Shown one piece after another: positions 6,647-15,646 of a stretch of 35,825 nucleotides of DNA. Source of the stretch: Defluviitaleaceae bacterium (lineage in GTDB: Bacteria > Bacillota > Clostridia > Lachnospirales > WQUN01); NCBI GenBank assembly GCA_009785605.1, contig WQVY01000023.1, forward strand, positions 1-35,825. Reading direction: 5' to 3'. A program made the position numbers and the translations under genes. Below the pieces are notes generated by a model that was not told the DNA's origin, made no database searches, and worked only from the letters and a program-made list of their open reading frames with translations. Position 1 is the stretch's first letter; every line of letters begins with the position of its first letter.

Positions 6647-6734
6647 ATTTTCAAGCATTTTCTGCGTTATTTCCGCCTTTCACAGATAACATCATACAAG
6701 TCACTGGCATAGCGCATAACAGGGGGCAATTTAT

Positions 6735-9062
6735 ATGTACATAGCCGAATGGCACGACACAAGATACGAAGGTTTTATTAACAACCTCATACCCCGCACC
6801 GCCCTACTAGGCAACGGCGATGTTGGCGCAATCTCCGGCGGCGACGAAGCGGTTAAGACATTTATAATCAGCAAAAGCGACTTTTGGGCCTATGGCGGCT
6901 CGCCTATCCCTGTAGGCGGCGTGACAATAGGCTGCCACTCGCAAGATATTACAGAGTTTTATGAAAAACAAGATATTCAAAAAGCCGAAATTTTTACTTC
7001 ACTAAAATGGGGCACAAACCCCATAGAAATCACCACATATCTCGCTAGTGAAGATAATCTTTTAATAGCAGAAATAATATCTAAATCCCACACGCCACTC
7101 AACTTATGGGTAAAGACATGGGCCAAAGCAGATAACGATGCACATCCTGCAACTGTGTGCCCCAACTCCAAAACTATATCCCGTTCGACTATGACCGGAG
7201 TCCCCAACCCGCATGATATATGTTCCTATAAATCCGTATGCGCAATGGCAACACAAGTCGTGGGCGCTGTACCTTCTAATATTACTACCGGCGATTCGTT
7301 TATTAACATAGACTTCACCCTTCAAGCAAGCCAAACTGCATACATAATCACAGCAATAGGCGGCGGTGGCAAAACCTATGACCACAACAACCATCTCACC
7401 GGCGCACTGCCAGAGGCGCAAGTCGCAACACTTCTACAAAAATCCAGCACCATCCCGCAACTAGCCGCAATAAAAGCCGCCCACAGTAGCTGGTGGTCAC
7501 AATTTTGGGGCCGCTCCGGCATCATGCTAGACACAACCGACCCGGAGCTGGCACTTATACAAAAGTATTACTACGCCGCCCAATACATCATAGGCACCAA
7601 CTGCAATACAAGCGGCGTAGCCCCAGGGCTTTATGGCCTGTGGCATACATCAGACACACCACAATGGAACTCGGACTATCACCTTAACTACAACTATATC
7701 GCGACGTTTTATGGGATATTTTCCTCCAACAGGCCGGAGTATGGGCTGGCGGCAATCCAAATGATCCTAGACTATGCCCCAGTAGCGGAAGCCGCCGCCG
7801 GGGACGTGGCCGAGCTTAAAAAAGTCAAGCCCGGCTTTGTACAATACAAGATAGACAAGGGCGACATTGACCCTGTCCGCGGCATACCCGGCGCATACCT
7901 TTACCCAGTAGGCATTGGCCCCTATGGCATGAAGTTGGACCCGGCGTACCACAATCAGGTCTTAAACAGCGCATTTTGTGCAACGCTCATGATTGACTAT
8001 TACACCGCTACACAAGACCCGGTATTTATGGCCAAGACTCTTTACCCATTCTTAAACAAAGTTGCAAGATTCTACGAAGTATGGCTGGAAAAAGAAGATG
8101 ATAAATATGTAATTTACGCAGGTTATAACGAAGGCTCCTGGGCCAGGAACTCCGCGGTAGAGTTGGCCGGACTCAAGAATGTACTTACAGTGTTAATAGA
8201 CTTAAGCCGTACACAAGGCATCGACCATGACAAACGCGTGCTGTGGGAAGATATCCTCATAAACTTAGCGCCGCCGCCTGTTTCTGCCTGGCAGGGCAAG
8301 CAGGTCTATACCCTTGCAGAGGCGGCGACACAAGAAGCATATCTCAAGCCATGCGACTCATACCTCATTAAGCCAGGCCAAAATACTCACATGAATAACC
8401 CCGTCCCAAGCGACGGTAATATCCTACCGCTGGAGTCGGTCAAGCCTACAAATATTATAGGTCATTTTTCTGCACCGCAGGAGTTAAAAATTGCCCAAGA
8501 CACCATAGATGTATTTTCATCTTATGGCGCGTGGGCACAACACAACAACTTCCCTAAAATTTACCCCATAGCCGCAAATGTACGATACCCGGCCAGTACT
8601 ATAATTACGCAGCTCGCATCCACAATTAAACAACAGACAGGGGCAAACCTGTTTATCCACGACAATATCCATGGCGTAGAAAAAGCCGGTGCCATCGCTG
8701 CCATAAATGACATGTTGCTGCTTAGGGACAAGGGCGTAATTGCCCTGTTTCCCAATTGGCCGGTTGGCCGCAGGGCAAGCTTTTTTGGTTTAAGAGCCGG
8801 GACATTTATAATTAGTGCGGCATATGACGGGGACAAAATTGAAGATAATGTTTCTATATTAAGTACAGTGGGCGAAACATTGACCATTGCAATACCGTGG
8901 GCAAATGCCACAATAACCAACAGTAGCGGCGTAGTTGTTGTAGACGTGACAGTAGGCCACGCGCCCAATTACCCAGACACAACTACGTTTACCTTGCCTA
9001 CAGTATCTGGGGAAACATATATACTTACGCCACTCCCCTACCCTGCCACTTGCCATTTCTGA
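6735..9062 (+). CDS. GH95/GH65-like (alpha/alpha)6-barrel glycoside hydrolase
   Basis: 775 aa, with no signal peptide, so cytoplasmic. A weak G-rich ribosome site (AGGGGGC) lies 8-9 bases upstream. The N-terminal beta-sandwich region starts with LLGNGDVGAISGG, resembling the GNGRLGA motif of GH95 alpha-fucosidases. The middle has QWNSDYHLNYNYI and helical repeats as in the alpha/alpha barrel, and the C-terminal part is beta-rich. It likely releases a sugar (fucose, galactose or related) from an imported oligosaccharide; the exact family is uncertain. The last 38 bases overlap the 3' end of the opposite-strand MATE gene. No transport genes for its substrate are adjacent, although a fused permease lies nearby. 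Confidence 0.65.
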   Translation: MYIAEWHDTRYEGFINNLIPRTALLGNGDVGAISGGDEAVKTFIISKSDFWAYGGSPIPVGGVTIGCHSQDITEFYEKQDIQKAEIFTSLKWGTNPIEITTYLASEDNLLIAEIISKSHTPLNLWVKTWAKADNDAHPATVCPNSKTISRSTMTGVPNPHDICSYKSVCAMATQVVGAVPSNITTGDSFINIDFTLQASQTAYIITAIGGGGKTYDHNNHLTGALPEAQVATLLQKSSTIPQLAAIKAAHSSWWSQFWGRSGIMLDTTDPELALIQKYYYAAQYIIGTNCNTSGVAPGLYGLWHTSDTPQWNSDYHLNYNYIATFYGIFSSNRPEYGLAAIQMILDYAPVAEAAAGDVAELKKVKPGFVQYKIDKGDIDPVRGIPGAYLYPVGIGPYGMKLDPAYHNQVLNSAFCATLMIDYYTATQDPVFMAKTLYPFLNKVARFYEVWLEKEDDKYVIYAGYNEGSWARNSAVELAGLKNVLTVLIDLSRTQGIDHDKRVLWEDILINLAPPPVSAWQGKQVYTLAEAATQEAYLKPCDSYLIKPGQNTHMNNPVPSDGNILPLESVKPTNIIGHFSAPQELKIAQDTIDVFSSYGAWAQHNNFPKIYPIAANVRYPASTIITQLASTIKQQTGANLFIHDNIHGVEKAGAIAAINDMLLLRDKGVIALFPNWPVGRRASFFGLRAGTFIISAAYDGDKIEDNVSILSTVGETLTIAIPWANATITNSSGVVVVDVTVGHAPNYPDTTTFTLPTVSGETYILTPLPYPATCHF

Positions 9063-10380
9063 CCCTATTAAGGAAAAACACGCTACGCACCACCCAGTCC
9101 GAATACATAGACAGCCATATCCCCAAAATGCCAAGGCCAAAATATACCCCCAATACATATGCAAGTACAACACGCACAAATATCATGCTGGCCACAGCAA
9201 CAACCATCGTATACTTCACATCACCAGTAGCCCTAAGCGCACCCGGTGTCACAAAAGAAGCTGCCCAGGCCAAAGGTGTCGCAATAAAAAGCGTAGTAAC
9301 AACCGGCCGCAGTATTACCATCATCTCACCGGTTGGCCTATAAAGGGACAGTATCGGGTTCATAAGTATAAAACAAAAAAAGCAAAGCACCGCCAGCACA
9401 ACCATCGCAGAAATGACAGAGAAATACGACGTCTTGCGCACGTCGTCTGTATCGCCGCGGCCAATACGCTGCCCAACCAAGATTACAGCACCAGTAGAGA
9501 ACGCGCCGCCGGGTGCATTCAATATACCGGCAATAGAGCTGACTACGGCATTAGCGGCAATTGCGGCCGTGCCCATACCAGCAATAAAAACCGTAATCAA
9601 TAGCTTGCCCATCTGGAAAGTCCCCGACTCGACACTTGTAGGGATGCCAAAGCTTAGTATCAATTTTTGCACGGCAAAGTCTGGCTTAAAGGCCTTAATC
9701 CCAGCCGACCGTATCGCTTTGGATGATTTTAATATATACAGTATCCCAATAAACGCGCCAAGGTACCTAGACACCAATAGCGCAAACGCCGCGCCCGCCA
9801 GGCCAAAGTGCCTTATAAGTATAAGCCCAAGCACCACATTAACAATATTTATAGCTATTGTGATAATCATAGGCACGCGGGTATTACCTGTCCCCCTTAG
9901 CACCCCAAAAGCAGTCATCATAACCGCTATAGCAGGGAAAGAAAACGTAATAATCCCCATAAACAAGCGCGCATCCACAATAACGGCATACTCCGCATGG
10001 CCAAACAAGAAGTCGATAATCTGGATACGAAAAACCGCAAGCAAAGCACAAAATATAACGCCAAAGAATATAGACGACAAGATAGCCTGGGCCGTAACGC
10101 CAGAGGTTTTCTCGTGGTCGCCCCGCCCGGTATACTGGGCCACAACAATAGTAGCACCAACAGTAAGTGCGGAAAAAAATGCAGATATCAAGTGTACGAT
10201 GCTATCAATCATGCTAACCGCAGAAAGCGCATAGCCGCTAATTGTAGACACCATTATTGTAGTAACAATCCCCAGCATGACAACAAATGTCTGCTCCAAA
10301 AATATTGGGGCAGTTAAACCAAAAAACTCCCTAGAACGGCTTACATATTCACGCTTATGCTTGTTTATAAAAGTGACCAT
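9025..10380 (-). CDS. MATE-family multidrug/toxin efflux transporter
   Basis: 451 aa with about 12 hydrophobic segments in two similar halves, the normal MATE size and layout. Recognisable features are the start SREFFGLTAPIFLEQTF, the internal GRGDHEKTSG loop, GTGNTRVPM, and the second-half repeats GQRIGRGDTDDVRKTSYF and RATGDVKYTM. MATE proteins expel cationic drugs or metabolites using Na+ or H+ gradients. A GCAGGAGT ribosome site precedes the ATG. It is downstream of the fused permease on the same strand with the 91-bp inverted repeat between them. It overlaps the convergent glycoside hydrolase by 38 bases. Confidence 0.9.
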   Translation of the reverse strand: MVTFINKHKREYVSRSREFFGLTAPIFLEQTFVVMLGIVTTIMVSTISGYALSAVSMIDSIVHLISAFFSALTVGATIVVAQYTGRGDHEKTSGVTAQAILSSIFFGVIFCALLAVFRIQIIDFLFGHAEYAVIVDARLFMGIITFSFPAIAVMMTAFGVLRGTGNTRVPMIITIAINIVNVVLGLILIRHFGLAGAAFALLVSRYLGAFIGILYILKSSKAIRSAGIKAFKPDFAVQKLILSFGIPTSVESGTFQMGKLLITVFIAGMGTAAIAANAVVSSIAGILNAPGGAFSTGAVILVGQRIGRGDTDDVRKTSYFSVISAMVVLAVLCFFCFILMNPILSLYRPTGEMMVILRPVVTTLFIATPLAWAASFVTPGALRATGDVKYTMVVAVASMIFVRVVLAYVLGVYFGLGILGIWLSMYSDWVVRSVFFLNRVRNGKWQGRGVA

Positions 10381-10422
10381 TTATACTCCTGCGGTGCTAA
10401 AATTGTGAGTGTCCGCTTTTGC

Positions 10423-10513
10423 TTGACTTCTCCGGAAACTTCATTTGCGGCCAAAAAATCTTAGGCATTAGTAAGTTTTTTGGCCGCTCATTCGGAGTTT
10501 CCGGAGAAGTCAA
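10423..10513. repeat. 91-bp near-perfect nested inverted repeat overlapping the permease 3' end
   Basis: The outer arms of 18 bases (10423-10440 and 10496-10513; ttgacttctccggaaact) are perfectly complementary. The inner arms of 12 bases (gcggccaaaaaa, 10447-10458 and 10476-10487) are also perfect, with a further ctta/taag pair inside. The right outer arm encodes the last residues of the permease (DFSGNSE), and the stop codon lies between the arms. No T-tract follows either side. It may be a MITE-like element, an unusual terminator or an RNA-stability hairpin. Confidence 0.9.
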
Positions 10514-12002
10514 CCCTGTCGGTCACAACGTATACACACCCGGTAACAACGGCAATTGCCAATATAGGCATAGTTACCCCCAATATCATACCGGCAACCG
10601 GCATACCATTTGCGAAGGATACCGTTTCTACCAGCAACATAGGTACGCCCCAAAGCATCCTGTCATGCAAATATATCATCTGGGGGAAACTGTTACCCCA
10701 TGTATTAGCAACAAAAAGCCCCACAAACACAACAAGATACGGCAGCATAGCCTGTACAATGCTTGCAAAAGTCGTAAATTGCACATTGCGCAACCGTGCC
10801 AAGTATGCCAAAGGCAAGACAAAAGCAATGTTAAATGCATTGTACAAAATAACTGCATGGTGGGTATTGGTTAGCCCCAACCTATGAAATAACATAAACC
10901 CGCCAACGGTATTGTTTACAATGGCAACCAGCACAAGCACTAGTATTAAGGCACCCATCTTGTTTATGTTTACACAAAGCCATGCCGCCAACGCAAATAG
11001 CATAATGCTAAATAACACCGCCGAAGCCGTTGTTGTTATTACGCTGTGGCCAATTGCCCGCATCAGCATATTCCCAACCGCCGAGCCGCTATACATCACA
11101 GGTATTAATAAGCCAGCCACAAGCGCCAATGCACCAATAAGCCCCGGTACCAACCCGGCTTGTTTATCGCTGCTGCTATATGGGTATGTGTATTTGTCTT
11201 CTAGCCCCATACCAACACAGTAAAACACAACAACAGCCACCAATACAGCCGCAAACATCTGAAGCAATGTCTTAAAGACCCATATCGCCGAAGCATAAGA
11301 AAATTGAAACAATATAAACCCCTGGCGGTAGCCAAAGCTGTCAAAAGTATCTGTAGTAGAAAAAACAAAAGGATTATGAAGCAGCGTCAGCAGCTCTATA
11401 TTACTAGAAAGAAACCGCACAAGACTTACGGCAATACCCACCAATACACCAGCCGCCGCACCATGCAGTACACTTTTACCATTGTCTTTACACAACCCGG
11501 CCGTACATGCACCCACAAAAGCACATATACAAGCCGGGCGTATAGCTGCCAGCAACACCATAATAACCCTAAACAATGTAGGGTCAGTTATGGCTTGGCT
11601 AGGAAACACCTGCTGCACAATAAAAGCCAACACAAAGTCAGGAATAAACGCTGGCATAAGAAGCGCAACCGTAGCAGCAGAGCGCTTGCGACCTGCTTCC
11701 ATCCCCCCAACTGCACCGGCGGCCGGGATCGCAAATATCACGGCAATTATCGAAGGCATAACAGACAAGACAAGCGAGTTGCCAAGCAGTTGAAAAAATA
11801 TAGCAGAGCCCACAAACTCACGAAAATGGCTAAGCCCAGCAGCCGGGCTCCCGAAAATCCCCAATAATCCATGAAAAAGCGAGACATTACGTGTCGACGC
11901 TGCAAATGTATATATAGCAGACGCGCCGCCAAGCAGCATAAACATAATAATCCCAACAATAAACAGCACAGTTGTATATGTCTTTAACCGGCTATGTGAC
12001 AT
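10488..12002 (-). CDS. Fused ABC-type permease-like membrane protein (MalF/MalG or FbpB-like), no partner ATPase nearby
   Basis: 504 aa, with 12 or so hydrophobic segments in two halves. Each half resembles an ABC importer permease (BPD_transp). The first half has LGNSLVLSVMPSIIAVIF and the second has GHSVITTTASAVLFSIM and GLTNTHHAVILYNAFNIAF, which recalls the EAA-loop region of MalG-type permeases. The EAA loops look degenerate. Two-domain permeases of this size are known for iron and thiamine importers. No ATPase or binding protein gene is next to it. It starts 24 bases after valS, so may be co-transcribed with it, and its last codons lie in the 91-bp inverted repeat. The substrate is unknown. 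Confidence 0.6.
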   Translation of the reverse strand: MSHSRLKTYTTVLFIVGIIMFMLLGGASAIYTFAASTRNVSLFHGLLGIFGSPAAGLSHFREFVGSAIFFQLLGNSLVLSVMPSIIAVIFAIPAAGAVGGMEAGRKRSAATVALLMPAFIPDFVLAFIVQQVFPSQAITDPTLFRVIMVLLAAIRPACICAFVGACTAGLCKDNGKSVLHGAAAGVLVGIAVSLVRFLSSNIELLTLLHNPFVFSTTDTFDSFGYRQGFILFQFSYASAIWVFKTLLQMFAAVLVAVVVFYCVGMGLEDKYTYPYSSSDKQAGLVPGLIGALALVAGLLIPVMYSGSAVGNMLMRAIGHSVITTTASAVLFSIMLFALAAWLCVNINKMGALILVLVLVAIVNNTVGGFMLFHRLGLTNTHHAVILYNAFNIAFVLPLAYLARLRNVQFTTFASIVQAMLPYLVVFVGLFVANTWGNSFPQMIYLHDRMLWGVPMLLVETVSFANGMPVAGMILGVTMPILAIAVVTGCVYVVTDRVDFSGNSE

Positions 12003-12026
12003 CGTGCACCCCTTCGTAGGCCGTCT

Positions 12027-14678
12027 TTAAAGCGCGGCTAGTTCTGCCTCTACTTTTTCCAGCATTGCTGCGTACATTTGTTGCTTTTCACGTTCTTCGG
12101 CTATTAGGCTTGCAGGGGCTTTGCCTACAAAGCCTTGGTTGCTTAGTTTACCTTCTATGCGAGCAAGCTCTTGTTGTAGCTTTTGCCTTTCCTTTGTCAG
12201 GCGCGCTTTTTCTTTTTCGGTGTCTATCTCAAGGGGGATATACAATGTTGCGTTGGACAACACTGTCGATACTACATCTTTATTGCCTTCCGGCGCGGCT
12301 ATATCGCTATTGGATACACGCACCTCTACAGCAGATGCGTTAGCAAGGAAGCCTATAAACCCTTTGCTGCCAGTGTATAACTCCTGGGCGCTTGGGTCAG
12401 AGGGTTGGATTATCACGCTTATCTTCTGCGCTGGGGGGACTTGCTTTTCTGCACGAATGTTGCGTATTGCGCGTACGGCTTCTTTTACGGTTTCTATGGC
12501 TTTCTCGGCCGCTGGGTCTGCTTGCGTGTCGTCATGAGCCGGCCACAGCGAAAGCATTATTGTTTCTTCTTCGCTTTGCAGAGCTAGGAAAATATCTTCT
12601 GTAATAAAGGGGGCTATGGGGTGCAGCAGTTTTAGCGCTGTGATTAGGGTAGTGCGCAGTGTAGCCTGGGCGCTGCGGCGGGATGCTAGGGCTTCTGGGC
12701 CTGCGTCGCCGTTTTTGTTTGCGTATAGGCGTGGCTTTACTATTTCTACATACCAGTCGCAAAACTCGTCCCATATAAAGTCCACAATTTTTTGTGCGGC
12801 TAGGCCCAGCTCGTGGGAGTCTAGCTTCTCTGTCACTTCTTTGGTTAGGGCGTTTATGCGAGATGTTATCCAGCGGTCTTCTAGTGCTACTGGTGGCTCG
12901 TTGGCGGTTTCTTCGTCTAAGTTCATAAGCACAAAGCGGCTGGCGTTCCAAAGCTTATTCATGAAATTGCGCGAAAACTCTACACGTTCCCAGTAAAAAC
13001 GGGTGTCGTTCTCTATTGCGTTGCCGTTTACCATTGTCAGACGCATAACGTCTGCGCCGTATTTTTCTACTATTTCTAACGGGTCTATGCCGTTGCCAAG
13101 GGACTTGGACATCTTGCGGCCCTGGTCGTCACGTACTATGCCGTGGATTACAACGTCTGTAAAAGGCGCTTCCCCCATAAACTTGTAGCCCATAAATACC
13201 ATGCGCACAACCCAGAAGAAGATAATTTCTGGTGCTGTCACCAGTACGTTTGTGGGGTAGAAGTATTCTAGGTCCGGTGTTTTTTGGGGCCAGCCCAAAG
13301 TCGAAAACGGCCACAACGCAGACGAGAACCATGTATCTAGTGTGTCTTCGTCTTGTTTGAGCTTAGTATCGCCGCAGGTTGCGCACGCAGTAGGGGGTGC
13401 TTTGGCTATGGTTACATGACCGGCCGTGCAATAATACGCCGGGATGCGATGCCCCCACCATATTTGCCTGGATATACACCAGTCACGTATGATTTCAAGC
13501 CAATGCTGATATACCTTGCCAAAGCGCTCGCGGTTAAATTTCAGTTTGCCAGAGGTATATGCTTCTAGGGCGGGCTTGGCCAGCTCCTCCATCCTTACAA
13601 ACCACTGTAGTTTTATTAACGGCTCTACTATTACATTGCAGCGGTCATGGGTGCCTTTGGCATGGGTTATGGTTTCGGTTTTGATATATAGGCCTTTTTC
13701 GTTCATTTCTTCTATTATTCTTGTGCGGGCGGCTTCACGGGTTAGACCTTGGTATGGGCCGCCGTTTTGGTTGATTGTGCCATCGTCGTTCATGATGTTA
13801 ATGCGGGGCAGGTTGTGGCGCTCACCTATTTCAAAGTCGTTGGGGTCGTGGGCGGGGGTAACTTTTACTGCGCCTGTGCCGTATTCTGGGTCAACATATG
13901 TGTCGGCTATTATTGGTATTTGACGGTTTACTATAGGCACAAAAACAGACTTGCCAATTAGCGCGGTATAGCGCGGGTCTTCTGGGTGGACGGCAATGGC
14001 GGTGTCGCCCAGCATAGTCTCTGGGCGGGTGGTAGCGAAAGCTATTGTATCGGGGCTATCTACTACATTGTATTTGAAATGGTACAGCCGGCCTTCGCCG
14101 TCTTCGTGTTCTACTTCCGCGTCAGAAATGGTAGTTTGGCATTTTACACACCAGTTAATCAACCGCTCGCCACGATAAATTTTGCCTTCGTCGTATAAGC
14201 GGATAAACGCCTCCAGCACTGCGTCCGAAAGGCCAGGGTCCATGGTAAAGCGCTCACGGTCCCAATCGCAAGATGACCCCAGTTTTTTTAGCTGGTTTAC
14301 AATTGTGCCGCCATATTCTTTTTGCCATTCCCACACTCTTTCTAGGAAGGCTTCGCGGCCCATGCTTTCCTTGGTTTTGCCTTCTTTGGCTATGGCTTTT
14401 ACTACCTGCACCTCTGTGGAGATAGCGGCATGGTCTGTACCTGGCAGCCATAGTGTTTCGTAGCCCTGCATACGCTTTGCGCGGATTATTATGTCTTGGA
14501 TGGTGTTGTTTAGCGCGTGGCCTACGTGCAGCTTGTCTGTAATATTGGGCGGCGGGATCATAATGGCATAAGGTGTCTTGTCTGGGTTGACCTTTGCACG
14601 GAAATAGCCTTTTGACAGCCAGCGGCTGTAAATCTCCTCTTCTCGGGAGGGGTCATAGGTGCGATTTAGCTCTTTCAT
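12027..14678 (-). CDS. valS: Valine-tRNA ligase
   Basis: 883 aa, the normal length for bacterial ValRS. The class I signatures are present: PPPNITDKLHVGHAL (HIGH motif, residues ~42-56) and RKMSKSLGNG (KMSKS, ~520). GTDHAAISTEVQV lies in the Rossmann fold, and the editing domain has FATTRPETMLGDTAIAVHP. The anticodon-binding domain and a C-terminal coiled coil rich in Lys/Glu (TKERQKLQQELARIEGKL) complete it. It charges tRNA-Val and edits mis-charged Thr. The ATG has AGGAGG 13 bases upstream. The 113-bp gap to apt contains an intrinsic terminator and leaves no room for a T-box. Confidence 0.98.
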   Translation of the reverse strand: MKELNRTYDPSREEEIYSRWLSKGYFRAKVNPDKTPYAIMIPPPNITDKLHVGHALNNTIQDIIIRAKRMQGYETLWLPGTDHAAISTEVQVVKAIAKEGKTKESMGREAFLERVWEWQKEYGGTIVNQLKKLGSSCDWDRERFTMDPGLSDAVLEAFIRLYDEGKIYRGERLINWCVKCQTTISDAEVEHEDGEGRLYHFKYNVVDSPDTIAFATTRPETMLGDTAIAVHPEDPRYTALIGKSVFVPIVNRQIPIIADTYVDPEYGTGAVKVTPAHDPNDFEIGERHNLPRINIMNDDGTINQNGGPYQGLTREAARTRIIEEMNEKGLYIKTETITHAKGTHDRCNVIVEPLIKLQWFVRMEELAKPALEAYTSGKLKFNRERFGKVYQHWLEIIRDWCISRQIWWGHRIPAYYCTAGHVTIAKAPPTACATCGDTKLKQDEDTLDTWFSSALWPFSTLGWPQKTPDLEYFYPTNVLVTAPEIIFFWVVRMVFMGYKFMGEAPFTDVVIHGIVRDDQGRKMSKSLGNGIDPLEIVEKYGADVMRLTMVNGNAIENDTRFYWERVEFSRNFMNKLWNASRFVLMNLDEETANEPPVALEDRWITSRINALTKEVTEKLDSHELGLAAQKIVDFIWDEFCDWYVEIVKPRLYANKNGDAGPEALASRRSAQATLRTTLITALKLLHPIAPFITEDIFLALQSEEETIMLSLWPAHDDTQADPAAEKAIETVKEAVRAIRNIRAEKQVPPAQKISVIIQPSDPSAQELYTGSKGFIGFLANASAVEVRVSNSDIAAPEGNKDVVSTVLSNATLYIPLEIDTEKEKARLTKERQKLQQELARIEGKLSNQGFVGKAPASLIAEEREKQQMYAAMLEKVEAELAAL

Positions 14679-14732
14679 GGTTAGTTATGCCTCCTAATAT
14701 CAATATCAATCTTAATCATCAATTTCAAAAAT

Positions 14733-14780
14733 TGCAAAAATATAACCCCTAAACATGGGAATCCCGCTGTTGTAGGGGTC
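14733..14780 (-). terminator. Intrinsic terminator after apt
   Basis: In the transcript sense, GACCCCTA pairs with TAGGGGTT around an inner stem (AACAxGGGA/TCCCxxTGTT on the plus strand), followed by TATATTTTT. It lies between apt and valS, so it ends apt transcripts or attenuates valS. Confidence 0.75.
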
Positions 14781-14791
14781 AAAAGTAATTA

Positions 14792-15337
14792 TTATTCGTA
14801 TGAAAGGACAGAGCGTACATCATAACCAGCCAAAACATCGCGGCCGCTAAGCCCTGCAAGCTCTATAAAAAATAGCGCAGATACAATAACTCCCCCAAGC
14901 TCCATAACCAAGTCCGCAATGGCCTTGGCTGTGCCGCCTGTGGCCAACAAGTCGTCTGCTATGATATACCTATGGCCGGGGACAATGGCATCCCGGTGGA
15001 TTTCTATGGTTGCAGTGCCGTACTCTAGCGCGTATTCGCGCTTTACAACGTCTGCCGGGAGTTTACCGGCTTTCCTGACCGGTACAAAGCCTTTGCTTTG
15101 GTTGTATGCCATGGGCATACCAAATATAAAACCACGTGACTCTGGGCCAAGTATGGTGTCGTATTCCAAATCACCCAACAACTCGACCATAGCGTCTATA
15201 GAGCCGCGTAGGGCGGCAGGGTTTTTGAGCACGGTGGTTATATCCCTAAAAAGTATACCGGGTATGGGAAAATCGGGTATATCACGCACATAATTTTTAA
15301 GCTCGCTGCTACTCATTTTTTGTTTTTGTAAGCTCAT
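14792..15337 (-). CDS. apt: Adenine phosphoribosyltransferase
   Basis: 181 aa, the typical length. It carries the PRPP-binding motif IIADDLLATGGTAKA (residues ~125-139), the upstream PDFPIPGILFRDIT and GPESRGFIFG loops, and KAGKLPADV. It converts adenine and PRPP to AMP in purine salvage, in the cytoplasm. An AGAGGTG ribosome site sits 5 bases before the ATG. A second start at residue 8 is possible. In many Firmicutes apt neighbours relA/recJ; here it precedes valS. Confidence 0.97.
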   Translation of the reverse strand: MSLQKQKMSSSELKNYVRDIPDFPIPGILFRDITTVLKNPAALRGSIDAMVELLGDLEYDTILGPESRGFIFGMPMAYNQSKGFVPVRKAGKLPADVVKREYALEYGTATIEIHRDAIVPGHRYIIADDLLATGGTAKAIADLVMELGGVIVSALFFIELAGLSGRDVLAGYDVRSVLSYE

Positions 15338-15415
15338 TGTGCACCTCTTATAAGCATAATATTTTTACGCGTGGGGCAAAATAATTACATAACTAATCCC
15401 GAAAGGAGATAAACC

Positions 15416-15574
15416 ATGAACGCAAACTCGCACATCAAATGCAATGTCAACCGCTGCAAATACAACGACCAGGCCCGCCATTGCACACTCAATGACATAG
15501 TCGTAGGTTGCAGCACAGCCACACCACACAACAAATGCGACACAGAATGTGATAGCTTTGAAGAGTGCAAGTGA
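15416..15574 (+). CDS. DUF1540 small Cys-rich protein
   Basis: 52 aa, preceded by AAAGGAGA. It contains KCNVNRCKYND, then HCTLNDIVVGCSTA, then CDTECDSFEEC, matching the DUF1540 pattern of paired Cys with a VG-x-x-A/T core. Eight Cys are present. Such proteins are widespread in Clostridia; a metal-binding or spore-related role has been suggested but the function is unknown. It is a lone gene on the plus strand between apt and rny, ending in three tandem copies of accacta and a terminator. Confidence 0.85.
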   Translation: MNANSHIKCNVNRCKYNDQARHCTLNDIVVGCSTATPHNKCDTECDSFEECK

Positions 15575-15611
15575 CCACTAACCACTAACCACTAACCAGT
15601 CCTGATTAAAA

Positions 15612-15636
15612 GAAAACCGCGCTTTGCGCGGTTTTC
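15612..15636. terminator. Bidirectional intrinsic terminator between DUF1540 gene and rny
   Basis: Perfect hairpin gaaaaccgcg/cgcggttttc with a short loop. Flanking A and T runs serve both the plus-strand DUF1540 gene and the minus-strand rny. Confidence 0.85.
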
Positions 15637-15646
15637 TGCATATCGT

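Noticed and set aside
12065-14463. Several 60-140 aa open frames opposite or within valS
   Set aside because: They are antisense or out-of-frame shadows of a strongly conserved gene and have no family features.
14679-14791. T-box riboswitch before valS
   Set aside because: The gap is only 113 bp and shows a plain terminator hairpin without T-box features.
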